Both the position numbers and the translations under genes were made by a program. Shown here one piece after another: positions 51,356 through 59,832 of a stretch of 64,000 nucleotides of DNA. Location: contig DDUM01000020.1 of NCBI GenBank assembly GCA_002344795.1, positions 145,108 through 209,107 of the forward strand, read 5' to 3'. This DNA is from Flammeovirgaceae bacterium UBA2338. GTDB taxonomy: Bacteria; Bacteroidota; Bacteroidia; Cytophagales; Cyclobacteriaceae. How positions within the stretch are numbered: position 1 is the stretch's first letter; each line of letters starts with the position of its first letter. The notes under the pieces were generated by a model that did not search any database, was not told the DNA's origin, and worked only from the letters and a program-made list of their open reading frames with translations.

Positions 51356-51760
51356 CTAAACCCTGATGTATGTTGACACGTTCTTACACCCTCCATCAGA
51401 AGCTTCATCCTGCTGGGTGATTGTCAATGTATTTCCTGAAACCTCAAAGGTAACAGTTATCGTTATCGTAATACCTCCTGAAGATTCAGTAATGCTAAGT
51501 TGGTTTCCATTTATCGTATAAGGTATGGCTGGATCACTGCCAATTTTAACTGTATTTTCAGTCACAACGATTCGTTCGCATGAGGAGGTACATGTTGCTG
51601 ACTCATTGTCATCAGGATCTACACATCCGCTGGAGACAAAACTCTTTTCTTCCCAAGTACCAACTAGCGCAGCACCTGGTGTTTCATCATCATCTTTGCA
51701 GGAAGAAATAAGAATTGGCACAACAAAGATAAAAAGCAATACTTTAATGTAGGTTTTCAT
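51356..51760 (-). CDS. Small lipocalin-like lipoprotein
   Basis: A 134-residue lipoprotein; the ATG at 51760 gives MKTYIKVLLFIFVVPILISSC with C21 lipidated, followed by an acidic KDDDETPG spacer. The GTWEEKSFVSSGCVDPDD opening and the repeated threonine-rich strands (GGITITITVTFEVSGNTLTIT) are typical of the Bacteroidota lipocalin-like families. Four or five cysteines after the lipobox suggest disulfides. The open frame extends nine codons upstream, but through the -7 box region, so the shorter start is better. Ligand unknown. Confidence 0.75.
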   Translation of the reverse strand: MKTYIKVLLFIFVVPILISSCKDDDETPGAALVGTWEEKSFVSSGCVDPDDNESATCTSSCERIVVTENTVKIGSDPAIPYTINGNQLSITESSGGITITITVTFEVSGNTLTITQQDEASDGGCKNVSTYIRV

Positions 51761-51784
51761 ATAGTAGGCTGGTTGGTTATAGTG

Positions 51785-51792
51785 CAAATTTA
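51785..51792 (-). promoter_or_regulatory. -7 promoter box for the lipocalin-like gene
   Basis: Minus-strand TAAATTTG is an exact TAnnTTTG match, ending 24 bases before the ATG at 51760. It supports the chosen start. No convincing -33 element is visible. Confidence 0.5.
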
Positions 51793-51858
51793 TGGATTAT
51801 ACACAATATTTAATTTGCAATAATGTAACAAATATTACCTCCATCCGGTTGTTACCTA

Positions 51859-51866
51859 TAACTTTG
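51859..51866 (+). promoter_or_regulatory. -7 promoter box of the dehydratase-Pxp operon
   Basis: TAACTTTG is an exact TAnnTTTG match, 30 bases before the start codon at 51897. It is the only convincing promoter before the five-gene run to 57402. No TTTG is found at the -33 distance. Confidence 0.55.
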
Positions 51867-51896
51867 ATTTTATAGTTTTTCATAAACCTATTAGAA

Positions 51897-52853
51897 ATGA
51901 AACGGCTGGCAGATAGAATCAAAGAAGCTGAAAAATCCATTCGCCCCTATGTTCGCGAAACGCCATTGGAGTATTCTTACTCCCTGTCTGCCGATGCGGG
52001 TTGTGAGGTATATCTAAAACTGGAAAACTTACAAATCACAGGGTCTTTCAAAGCCAGAGGGTCGATGAACAAAATCCTTTCTCTGAAAGACGACAAAAGG
52101 AAAATTATTACCGCCTCCACCGGCAACCACGGACTTGGAGTAGCCAATGCATTAAAAGTAACAAGAAAAGAAGGCACCATTTTTCTTCCTACAAAAGCAT
52201 CCGTTGCCAAAGTAGAGGCCATCAAACAAAGAGGTATCGCTGTAGAATTTCATGGTGATAGTGGTGAAATTACGGAGACGTATGCGCGTCAATTGGCCAA
52301 TGACAGAAATCAGGTCTACGTATCTCCCTACAATGATGAAGATGTAATTGCAGGGCAAGGCACAATTGGTGTAGAGCTCTATCGTCAATTACCAGAACTT
52401 GACGCAGTTTTCGTGTCGATTGGTGGTGGTGGTTTGATTGCGGGAATTGCAGCTTATCTTAAATCGGTTAACCCTACCATACAAATAATCGGATGTTTAC
52501 CGACCAATGCCCCAGTGATGTATGAATCTATCAAAGCTGGAAAAATCATAGACGTTCCCGAACTGCCTACACTTTCTGATGGAACTGCAGGCGGAATAGA
52601 TCATGACACCATTACTTTTGACTTGTGCAGGGACTTGATAGACGACTATGTTCTTACTACAGAGGAAGAAATTTTAAGTGCAATGCGATTTGTGTTAAAA
52701 CATCACCATCACGTTATTGAAGGATCGGCCGGTGTGTCGGTGGCCGCTATCCTTAAACAAAAAGAAAAATTCAAAGGAAAGAAAGTGGCTGCTGTTATTT
52801 GCGGTAGTAATGTAAGTGAGGCGGTTCTTAAAAGAGTAGTTTGTGATGTCTAG
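51897..52853 (+). CDS. Threonine dehydratase-like PLP enzyme
   Basis: A 318-residue fold-type II PLP enzyme without the ACT-like regulatory domain of biosynthetic IlvA. The PLP lysine is K52 in GSFKARGS, the phosphate-binding loop is SIGGGGLIAGIA, and STGNHGLGVANAL is the conserved asparagine block. Members include catabolic serine/threonine dehydratases, serine racemases and EutB of hydroxyectoine breakdown. Its stop overlaps the next gene's start by about eight bases, so it works with the ornithine-cyclodeaminase-like enzyme. The substrate is not predictable, but context points to amino-acid catabolism. Probably the first gene of the operon. Confidence 0.85.
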   Translation: MKRLADRIKEAEKSIRPYVRETPLEYSYSLSADAGCEVYLKLENLQITGSFKARGSMNKILSLKDDKRKIITASTGNHGLGVANALKVTRKEGTIFLPTKASVAKVEAIKQRGIAVEFHGDSGEITETYARQLANDRNQVYVSPYNDEDVIAGQGTIGVELYRQLPELDAVFVSIGGGGLIAGIAAYLKSVNPTIQIIGCLPTNAPVMYESIKAGKIIDVPELPTLSDGTAGGIDHDTITFDLCRDLIDDYVLTTEEEILSAMRFVLKHHHHVIEGSAGVSVAAILKQKEKFKGKKVAAVICGSNVSEAVLKRVVCDV

Positions 52854-53802
52854 TATTATTTCACTGGATACAATAAAATCCTGCCTGAGTAAATGCGCTG
52901 ACTCAGACCTGATTCAAATCATTGAAGATGGTTTTGTCAGTTATTCAAAAGGAGACGTGGTCGTCCCCCCAGTAGGGCATCTTCCTTTTATCAATCCCCC
53001 GGGAGACCTACATATTGAATACGGATTCATTAAAGGAGATGACTATTATGTTGTCAAGTTGGCTTCCGGATTTTATAATAACCCACAAATAGGATTGAGC
53101 GCCAGCAATGGATTGATGTTAGTTTTCAATCAAAAGACTGGCGAACTACTTTCTATTCTTTTGGATGAAGGTCACCTTACTGATATACGAACCGCATTAG
53201 CCGGAGCAGTAGTAGCCAAACACCTTGCGCCTGCACAAATAAACAGAATCGGAATTGTAGGAACCGGAATTCAAGCCAGGCTTCAGCTCAGGTTTCTAAA
53301 ATCTGTAATTGATTGCAGGGATGTGATCGTTTGGGGCAGGGGTGATGAGAAGCTCAATGATTACAAAAAGGACCCTATGTTAGCCGGCTTTGATATCAGT
53401 ACAACACAAAATATAACAGAATTAACCAATCACTGTAACTACATCGTTACCACTACACCATCCAAAAAACCGCTTCTTTTAGCAAAGGAAGTGAAGCCCG
53501 GAACACACATCACAGCAGTAGGTGCCGACACACCGGGTAAGCAAGAGCTGGAAGCCAGTTTATTTGGGAAGGCCTCGTGTATTATAGCCGACAGCATATC
53601 GCAATGCAAAGATCATGGTGATATTTTTCATCCTGTTCACCAGGGCATCATTAAAGAAGATCAGATTATAGAACTAGGCACGCTTATCTCCACCGGTCAA
53701 AAAAGGAAAAATGATTCCGATATATCCATTGCTGACCTCACGGGGGTAGCCATCCAAGACATACAAATTGCCAAATTCGTTTATCAAAAAACAAAAGCGT
53801 AA
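52846..53802 (+). CDS. Ornithine cyclodeaminase/mu-crystallin family enzyme
   Basis: A 318-residue NAD(P)-dependent enzyme. The Rossmann motif is GIVGTGIQARLQL (about residue 137), the substrate region is TDIRTALAGAVVAKHLAP, and the C-terminal block is DISIADLTGVAIQDIQIAK. Family members make or reduce cyclic imines (ornithine cyclodeaminase, pyrroline-2-carboxylate reductase) or act as alanine dehydrogenases or EutC. I chose ATG at 52846 over the in-frame GTG three bases earlier. It overlaps the dehydratase gene and lies 54 bases before the Nramp-PxpA fusion. True ornithine cyclodeaminase activity is possible but not shown. Confidence 0.85.
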   Translation: MSSIISLDTIKSCLSKCADSDLIQIIEDGFVSYSKGDVVVPPVGHLPFINPPGDLHIEYGFIKGDDYYVVKLASGFYNNPQIGLSASNGLMLVFNQKTGELLSILLDEGHLTDIRTALAGAVVAKHLAPAQINRIGIVGTGIQARLQLRFLKSVIDCRDVIVWGRGDEKLNDYKKDPMLAGFDISTTQNITELTNHCNYIVTTTPSKKPLLLAKEVKPGTHITAVGADTPGKQELEASLFGKASCIIADSISQCKDHGDIFHPVHQGIIKEDQIIELGTLISTGQKRKNDSDISIADLTGVAIQDIQIAKFVYQKTKA

Positions 53803-53856
53803 CAACTTATTTCCCTGTTCACGTAAAGTGGTATCTTATCCATTCAATTTGCATTT

Positions 53857-55809
53857 ATGTTTAAATGGTTTAAGAACGCAGGCCCAGGGGCATTAGTAGC
53901 AGCGGCCTTTATTGGCCCGGGTACAGTTACAGTCTGCACCATTGCAGGTGTGCGCTTTGGGTATGACCTTTTGTGGGCCATGGTTTTGTCTACGCTGGCT
54001 ACCATTGTGCTGCAAGAAATGGCCGCTCGCTTAGGAATAATTACCCGCAAAGGATTATCCGATGTTATCCGTCAGGAGATCAACAATCCAATTATAAAAT
54101 ATGTTGTGGTCGCCTTGATACTATTTGCCATTGTATTTGGCAACGCAGTGTATGAGGCGGGAAATATCAGCGGAGGCAGGTTAGGATTGGAAACATTGTT
54201 TGGTGATGCTAACTCCCACTTATTCAAATACCTTAGTTTAATCATTGGCTTGATCGCCTTTCTGGTATTGTATATTGGCAATTACAAGGTATTGGAGCGC
54301 GCATTAGTTGCGTTGGTCATACTGATGAGTATTTCATTTATTGTTACCTCCATCCTGACAAAACCCGACTTACTCAGTGTACTGAAAGGGCTTTTTGTTC
54401 CCTCCGTAAATGAATCCAACTTACTCACTATCGTAGGCTTGATTGGCACCACCGTAGTTCCCTACAATCTTTTTCTTCATGCATCATTGGTAAAGGAAAA
54501 GTGGAAGACGCAAGAGGATTTACATTATGCAAGAAAAGATACTATCATATCTGTGGCACTGGGTGGCCTCGTGTCAATCGCCATTATAATTTCAGCCGCA
54601 GCCACCAATGTTACTTCTCTCTCAAGTGCAGCAGATCTCGCCAAAGGACTTGAGCCTCTTTTTGGGAGCTATGCAAAATATTTCTTGAGCATCGGGTTGT
54701 TTGCCGCTGGAATAACCTCCGCTATTACAGCACCGCTTGCAGCCGCTTATGTGGCCAATGGTTGTTTAGGATGGGAGGGAAATTTAAAAAGTTTTAGATT
54801 CAGAATGGTGTGGATGTTCGTCCTCTTTCTGGGCATTATCTTTTCTTCGTTAGGAATCAACCCCATTGAAATTATAAAGTTTGCACAGGTGGCCAATGGT
54901 GCTGCCCTGCCTATCATTGTCGGCATTATACTTTGGATCATGAACAAAGAATCGGTTTTAGGAAAAAATCGAAATTCAAAGTTTCAAAATGCCATTGGGA
55001 TTATCATCTTTATCGTTTCCATTGTATTGGGATTAAAAAGTATTATCCAGGTAATTAGCAGCAACAGCAAAATGAGTTATTCAATCGACATCAATTGTGA
55101 TTTAGGAGAAGGAGCTGGTAATGATGCACTACTAATGCCCTACCTCAGTTCATGCAATATCGCCAGTGGAGGTCATGCAGGCAATGAAGCAAGTATGAAG
55201 GCAACCATTCGTTTGGCCCTGGAACATGGTGTAAAAATTGGTGCACACCCTTCATTTCCAGATCGCGAGAATTTTGGGCGCATTGAAATGACCTTGCCTA
55301 ATAATGAGCTTACCACAATTATCATCGAACAAATCGTACAATTAAAAAATCTGACGGAAGAAGCCGGAGGAAAGCTCAATCATGTAAAACCCCATGGTGC
55401 ATTGTACAACATGGCGGCCGTAAACGACAGCACCGCTGAGGCAGTGTTGGATGCAATGACTCCATTTGACAAAGAACTAATATTGTACGTTCCTTATGGA
55501 TCCGTAATTGCAAAAAAAGCAATTGAGCGGGGTATACCCATTAAGTACGAAGCTTTTGCAGACCGCAATTACAATGACGACCTCACGCTTGTTTCGCGAA
55601 AATTGGATAATGCCGTGTTAGAGGATCCAGATCAGATTACAGAACACGTATTTAGGATGATCAAGGAAAAAAAAGTAAAAACCATTAGCGGAAATTATTC
55701 CACCATTGAGGCTGGCACTTTATGCATACATGGCGATAATCCTCATGCCGTTGAAATCGTATCTCAACTTGTTAATAATTTAAAGAATTATAATGTAAGC
55801 ATTGAATAA
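53857..55809 (+). CDS. pxpA: Nramp-family transporter fused to 5-oxoprolinase subunit PxpA
   Basis: One 650-residue frame with no stop between two known domains. Residues 1-405 are an Nramp-type transporter with about eleven TM segments. The canonical metal site is altered: TM1 reads GPGT at 20-23 where Nramp has DPGN, and TM6 reads VPYN at 201-204 where Nramp has MPH. Residues 406-650, starting at an internal ATG (55072; MSYSIDINCDLGEG), form a complete LamB/YcsF-type PxpA with SCNIASGGHAGNE and KPHGALYN. PxpABC hydrolyses 5-oxoproline to glutamate using ATP. In Bacillus subtilis the Nramp-like ycsG lies beside ycsF as a separate gene. The fusion suggests the transporter half imports 5-oxoproline. 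Confidence 0.88.
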   Translation: MFKWFKNAGPGALVAAAFIGPGTVTVCTIAGVRFGYDLLWAMVLSTLATIVLQEMAARLGIITRKGLSDVIRQEINNPIIKYVVVALILFAIVFGNAVYEAGNISGGRLGLETLFGDANSHLFKYLSLIIGLIAFLVLYIGNYKVLERALVALVILMSISFIVTSILTKPDLLSVLKGLFVPSVNESNLLTIVGLIGTTVVPYNLFLHASLVKEKWKTQEDLHYARKDTIISVALGGLVSIAIIISAAATNVTSLSSAADLAKGLEPLFGSYAKYFLSIGLFAAGITSAITAPLAAAYVANGCLGWEGNLKSFRFRMVWMFVLFLGIIFSSLGINPIEIIKFAQVANGAALPIIVGIILWIMNKESVLGKNRNSKFQNAIGIIIFIVSIVLGLKSIIQVISSNSKMSYSIDINCDLGEGAGNDALLMPYLSSCNIASGGHAGNEASMKATIRLALEHGVKIGAHPSFPDRENFGRIEMTLPNNELTTIIIEQIVQLKNLTEEAGGKLNHVKPHGALYNMAAVNDSTAEAVLDAMTPFDKELILYVPYGSVIAKKAIERGIPIKYEAFADRNYNDDLTLVSRKLDNAVLEDPDQITEHVFRMIKEKKVKTISGNYSTIEAGTLCIHGDNPHAVEIVSQLVNNLKNYNVSIE

Positions 55810-56539
55810 TTTAATCCCATACCCTCTTACCTTCAAAAGCATCGGTCACTCGGCCCTACTGATTGAATGGCCCAGTCAAATTGATAAAATTATCCTTGAT
55901 GACATTCTTCAGTTACAATCCAGCATTGAAAGAGAACTGGGAAATTTACTTGTAGAAACAGTAAATACTTACAATTCCCTAACGCTTATTTTTCATTCAC
56001 CCATTTCGTCCATTGATGCCATTGAGAAAAAAATTCAGCAACTGTGCCAGATACAACCTTCTATCAAAAGTGAGAATCAAAAAACCTGGAAGATTCCGGT
56101 TTGTTATGACAAAGAATTCGGAATTGATTTAGACGATGTAGCCAGGCAACATAAACTAAGCACGGATGAAATAATTGCCATTCACAGCAAAGCAAAATAC
56201 CTCGTCTACTTTATAGGGTTTTTACCTGGGTTTCTCTACTTAGGCGGCTTACCAAAAAAAATTCATACGCCCAGAAAATCGACTCCGCGACTGAGAATAA
56301 AAAAAGGAGCAGTGGCCATTGGCGGGCAACAAACAGGAATTTATCCTTCCGAAAGCCCTGGAGGGTGGAACATTATTGGAAACAGTCCATTGCTTTTATT
56401 TGATCCAGAACAAGACCCCCCCTGTTTTGTTCAAGCGGGTGATTGCTTGCAATTCTATCCCATCAATAAGAATGAACATCAAAAAATTTTGAAGGAAGTA
56501 GAACAAAAGTCATTTACAATAGAAGCTGATCCATCATGA
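55802..56539 (+). CDS. pxpB: 5-oxoprolinase subunit PxpB
   Basis: A 245-residue protein of the KipI/AHS1 family, one of three subunits of prokaryotic 5-oxoprolinase. The signature FIGFLPGFLYLGGLPKKIHTPRK is at about 138-160, followed by GAVAIGGQQTGIYPSESPGGW. The only in-frame start is TTG at 55802, which overlaps the PxpA stop by eight bases; no ATG lies near. The 3' end overlaps pxpC (ATGA). Coupled translation should give matched amounts of all three subunits. In Bacillus the same family was first described as the KinA inhibitor KipI. Confidence 0.92.
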   Translation: MNNLIPYPLTFKSIGHSALLIEWPSQIDKIILDDILQLQSSIERELGNLLVETVNTYNSLTLIFHSPISSIDAIEKKIQQLCQIQPSIKSENQKTWKIPVCYDKEFGIDLDDVARQHKLSTDEIIAIHSKAKYLVYFIGFLPGFLYLGGLPKKIHTPRKSTPRLRIKKGAVAIGGQQTGIYPSESPGGWNIIGNSPLLLFDPEQDPPCFVQAGDCLQFYPINKNEHQKILKEVEQKSFTIEADPS

Positions 56540-57402
56540 CTGGTGTTGTAGAAGTAATCTCTTCAGGACTTTATTCTTCCATTCAGGATTTGGGAAGGTT
56601 TGGATTTCGTAAGTACGGTGTGCCTGTTTCAGGAGTAATGGATGAACAGAGTGCATCGATGGCCAATCATTTGTTAAATAACGCACCAGCAGCTGCCGTC
56701 ATGGAGATTACAATGACAGGGCCTAAGCTGTTATTTTCTATCAACACTCAAATCGCAATCTCTGGTGCAGATATATCTCCTCAACTGAATGGAGAAGCAA
56801 TTCCATTAAATAAAATAATAAAAGTATCCGAGGCAGACATGCTTTCGTTTGGGAAATTAAAATATGGACTGCGGTGCTATTTGGCAGTAAAGGGAGGATT
56901 TCAAACAGAGATGGTGATGAATAGTCGATCCTACTTTGCCCCTGTAACAAAGAGTAGTGTTATTCAAAAGGGCACACAGCTTCCAATAAATGGGTATGAT
57001 AACTCAGTGCATAATTTATCCTACGTTAAAACTGATCCTTCCTTTTTTTCTCAATCTCACCTTCCTTGCACCAAGGGTCCAGAGTTTGGGCTGCTTACTG
57101 CAGCAGAACAAAAATCAATTTTTAACAAAGAATTATCTATTGGTCAGGAGAATAACAGAATGGGATATAGGCTCGAAGGGTTTGCTTTTCAATACCCAAC
57201 AGGCCATAATATGCTGACGTCAGCTGTTTTGCCCGGAACGGTTCAACTTACCCCATCCGGCAATCTGATCGCACTCATGAAGGACTGTCAAACCACAGGC
57301 GGGTATCCAAGAATTCTTCAATTGTCACAAGAAGGGGTCAACAAACTAGCCCAAAAGAAGACATCAGATAGGGTTTCATTCTCATTGGAAGAGAGAGGCT
57401 AA
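56536..57402 (+). CDS. pxpC: 5-oxoprolinase subunit PxpC
   Basis: A 288-residue protein of the KipA/AHS2 (biotin-dependent carboxyltransferase-like) family. The N-terminal signature DLGRFGFRKYGVPVSGVMDEQSA is clear, with RCYLAVKGGF and TKGPEFGLL further on and GGYPRILQL near the end. Together with PxpA and PxpB it forms the ATP-dependent 5-oxoproline hydrolase. Its ATG overlaps the pxpB stop by four bases. A small hairpin without a T run (GCCAT/ATGGC, about 57436-57450) follows, so transcription could read into the hydrolase gene at 57486. Confidence 0.92.
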   Translation: MTGVVEVISSGLYSSIQDLGRFGFRKYGVPVSGVMDEQSASMANHLLNNAPAAAVMEITMTGPKLLFSINTQIAISGADISPQLNGEAIPLNKIIKVSEADMLSFGKLKYGLRCYLAVKGGFQTEMVMNSRSYFAPVTKSSVIQKGTQLPINGYDNSVHNLSYVKTDPSFFSQSHLPCTKGPEFGLLTAAEQKSIFNKELSIGQENNRMGYRLEGFAFQYPTGHNMLTSAVLPGTVQLTPSGNLIALMKDCQTTGGYPRILQLSQEGVNKLAQKKTSDRVSFSLEERG

Positions 57403-57485
57403 ACTAAAAATAATCCGTTGATGGATTAAAGGTCAGCCATCCGAAATGGCATTCCTATCTTAAGCTAGAAAAATCTCTTTAATTC

Positions 57486-59747
57486 ATGATATCAATTATT
57501 AAGCGATTAAACAATCTCATTCGGGTACCAAGAAGTGAAGAAACTTCCTACACCGCTTTTTGGTGGGGTGCTTTTTACGGTCTGGCTGCCCTAAGCTTTT
57601 TGGTGATGCTGCTTTCTGGGGTATTCTTTCGTACAGGATTACCTACCTGGATGATGGCATCTGCTACACTCCTTATCGGGATCATTGCCTTTTGGTTGTT
57701 TCGAATAATAGGCACATTGCTTCACAAATGGATTAGTAAAATTCCTGCATTTCTATTTGCTCTTTTTTTTGGCACTATTTGTACGCTTATCCTGGCTCGC
57801 TACATTCGGTTTGGATTTCCTCAACACATCTATTATCTCGGATTTGCAGCAATCATTGTAGGTATTACATTTTTGTTTGGCTCTGTAATGGTGCTATACA
57901 GGCGCACTTCTGATTTAATAGCTCTTCATGTCCTATCTATTGTAGCCTCCCTTGCTCTATTTATTACAGGTGGATACTACTTGTTCTACCAGGGTTATGA
58001 TCCTTACAAAGTCTCGTTTGAGCAAACTCCCACTTCCTTACTTTCGGAAAGAGGCATAACTAACCCGGGTGAAAAGGGAAAGTATTCAACTCAGGTTTTT
58101 ACATATGGAAGTGGTACTGATAAACGGAGAGCGGAGTTTAGAAGTGGTGTAAAATATAAAAGCAAAACGGTAGATGCCTCACGAATTCTTCCAGAGTGGA
58201 AAGGATCCAAAGCAAAATGGAGACAACGATACTGGGGATTTGGTGTAAAGAAATTTCCACTAAATGGCAGGGTATGGATGCCTGAAGGCAAAGGAAAATT
58301 TCCAGTCATCCTAATTGTTCATGGCAACCATGGAATGGAGGAACATTCCGATCCTGGATATGCTTATTTGGGAGAACTACTAGCCAGCAGGGGTTTTATA
58401 ATGGTTTCTGTGGATGAAAATTTTATTAATGGTACTTGGTCAGGGGATTTTATGGGTAAGGAGATGCCTACCCGCGGCTGGCTTCTACTGAAACATCTTG
58501 AGCAATGGAAAACCTGGACAAACGATCCCTCGCATGAGTTATACCAAAAAGCCGATCTTGATAATGTAGTCTTGGCCGGGCACTCCAGAGGGGGTGAAGC
58601 GGTAAACATAGCTGCCCTTTTTAATAAGCTCAACCACTTTCCGGATGACGCTAACGAAAAATTTGATTTCAATTTTGGCATCAAAGGCATAGTGTCTATT
58701 GCACCAACCGACAAGCGATACGATCGAAGGATCAATCTCGAAAACATCAATTACCTCTCTATTCAAGGATCTTATGACAGTGATGAAGCCAGTTTTTTTG
58801 GCTATCGCCAGTATCAACGAATAACCTTTACAGACACTGCATTTTATTTTAAGTCAGGGCTATATGTACATGGTGCCAATCATGGGCAATTCAATAGTGT
58901 TTGGGGCCAGTATGATGGTGGGGCTCCGGGTAAGTACTTGTTAAACATCGCCCCTATGATGACCATGGCAGAGCAACAACAAATTGCCAAAGTGTACATA
59001 TCGGCATTTGCTGAAACTGTACTACACGATAACCCCGGATATTATGGTTTATTTAAAAATGCCGCCTCTGCCCAGGATTGGCTTCCGAAACAAATACTGG
59101 TAAATACGTACAAAGACGCCAACACCAAAAGCCTTATCACCTATGAAGAAGATATCGATGTTACCACAGGCACAATTGCTGGTGCCACTACGATGGGAGA
59201 TAATTTAAAAATTTGGAAGGAGAGCATTCTAAAATTCCGAGACAAAGACACGCAAGGCAACAATGCGGTTATATTAGGCTGGGAAAAAGATTCGACTGCG
59301 AAAGTCGCCTCTTATAAGATTACGTTCAAATCTTCTTTACCCATTGATCCCTCTTCGTCCTTACTGTTTTCAATGGCACAGGGAAACGGAGACGAACTTA
59401 AAGATAAGGATGGAGACAAGGAGAATAAAAAAAAGGGGGACGAATCGAGTGAATTAAACTTCCAAATTCAATTGATGGATAGCCTGGGAAATGAAGCCGT
59501 AATTAATATTAGTGATGTTAAAAAGATAACACCGAGGCTAAAAGTTCAATACGTAAAATTAAAAGGCTTGAATCAAGAGAATTATGGAGACGTGTGGGAA
59601 CCCACTATGGAAACATTTGAACTCCCAATGGCTGCTTTCACCAGCCAAAAAGTACGTTTAGATCACTTTAAGAGTATCTCCCTGAATTTTAACAAAACTG
59701 AAAAAGGGGTTTTGATTTTGGATGAAATAGGTCTAAAAAACAAATAG
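57486..59747 (+). CDS. Membrane-anchored alpha/beta hydrolase
   Basis: A 753-residue protein with five hydrophobic segments in the first 170 residues, then an alpha/beta hydrolase domain (about 255-540). The oxyanion region is IVHGNHGMEEH, and the nucleophile elbow is AGHSRGGEA with S367. A C-terminal beta-sandwich domain (about 590-753) contains a Lys/Asp/Glu-rich insertion near 640-655 (DKDGDKENKKKGDE). The catalytic domain resembles platelet-activating-factor acetylhydrolase-like or dienelactone hydrolase-like enzymes, probably facing the periplasm. The substrate is unknown. It starts 83 bases after pxpC and may be an accessory of that operon or independent. Confidence 0.8.
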   Translation: MISIIKRLNNLIRVPRSEETSYTAFWWGAFYGLAALSFLVMLLSGVFFRTGLPTWMMASATLLIGIIAFWLFRIIGTLLHKWISKIPAFLFALFFGTICTLILARYIRFGFPQHIYYLGFAAIIVGITFLFGSVMVLYRRTSDLIALHVLSIVASLALFITGGYYLFYQGYDPYKVSFEQTPTSLLSERGITNPGEKGKYSTQVFTYGSGTDKRRAEFRSGVKYKSKTVDASRILPEWKGSKAKWRQRYWGFGVKKFPLNGRVWMPEGKGKFPVILIVHGNHGMEEHSDPGYAYLGELLASRGFIMVSVDENFINGTWSGDFMGKEMPTRGWLLLKHLEQWKTWTNDPSHELYQKADLDNVVLAGHSRGGEAVNIAALFNKLNHFPDDANEKFDFNFGIKGIVSIAPTDKRYDRRINLENINYLSIQGSYDSDEASFFGYRQYQRITFTDTAFYFKSGLYVHGANHGQFNSVWGQYDGGAPGKYLLNIAPMMTMAEQQQIAKVYISAFAETVLHDNPGYYGLFKNAASAQDWLPKQILVNTYKDANTKSLITYEEDIDVTTGTIAGATTMGDNLKIWKESILKFRDKDTQGNNAVILGWEKDSTAKVASYKITFKSSLPIDPSSSLLFSMAQGNGDELKDKDGDKENKKKGDESSELNFQIQLMDSLGNEAVINISDVKKITPRLKVQYVKLKGLNQENYGDVWEPTMETFELPMAAFTSQKVRLDHFKSISLNFNKTEKGVLILDEIGLKNK

Positions 59748-59832
59748 CCTGGCATTCAAAACTTTTTTTGGCCTGGCATTAAACCCTGCGGGCACTGCTA
59801 TGTCTAAACCCCAAATCAAAACATAGCAAAAG

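Noticed and set aside
51897..53802. EutB-EutC hydroxyectoine degradation pair
   Set aside because: The two enzyme families match, but no ectoine-specific genes (eutA, eutD, eutE, transporter or regulator) are present. The families are broad, so the specific name is not supported.
59747..59780. Direct repeat GCCTGGCATT, two copies 24 bases apart
   Set aside because: Only 10 bases long, in an AT-rich intergenic spacer, with no dyad or neighbouring element; likely chance or a small slippage event.
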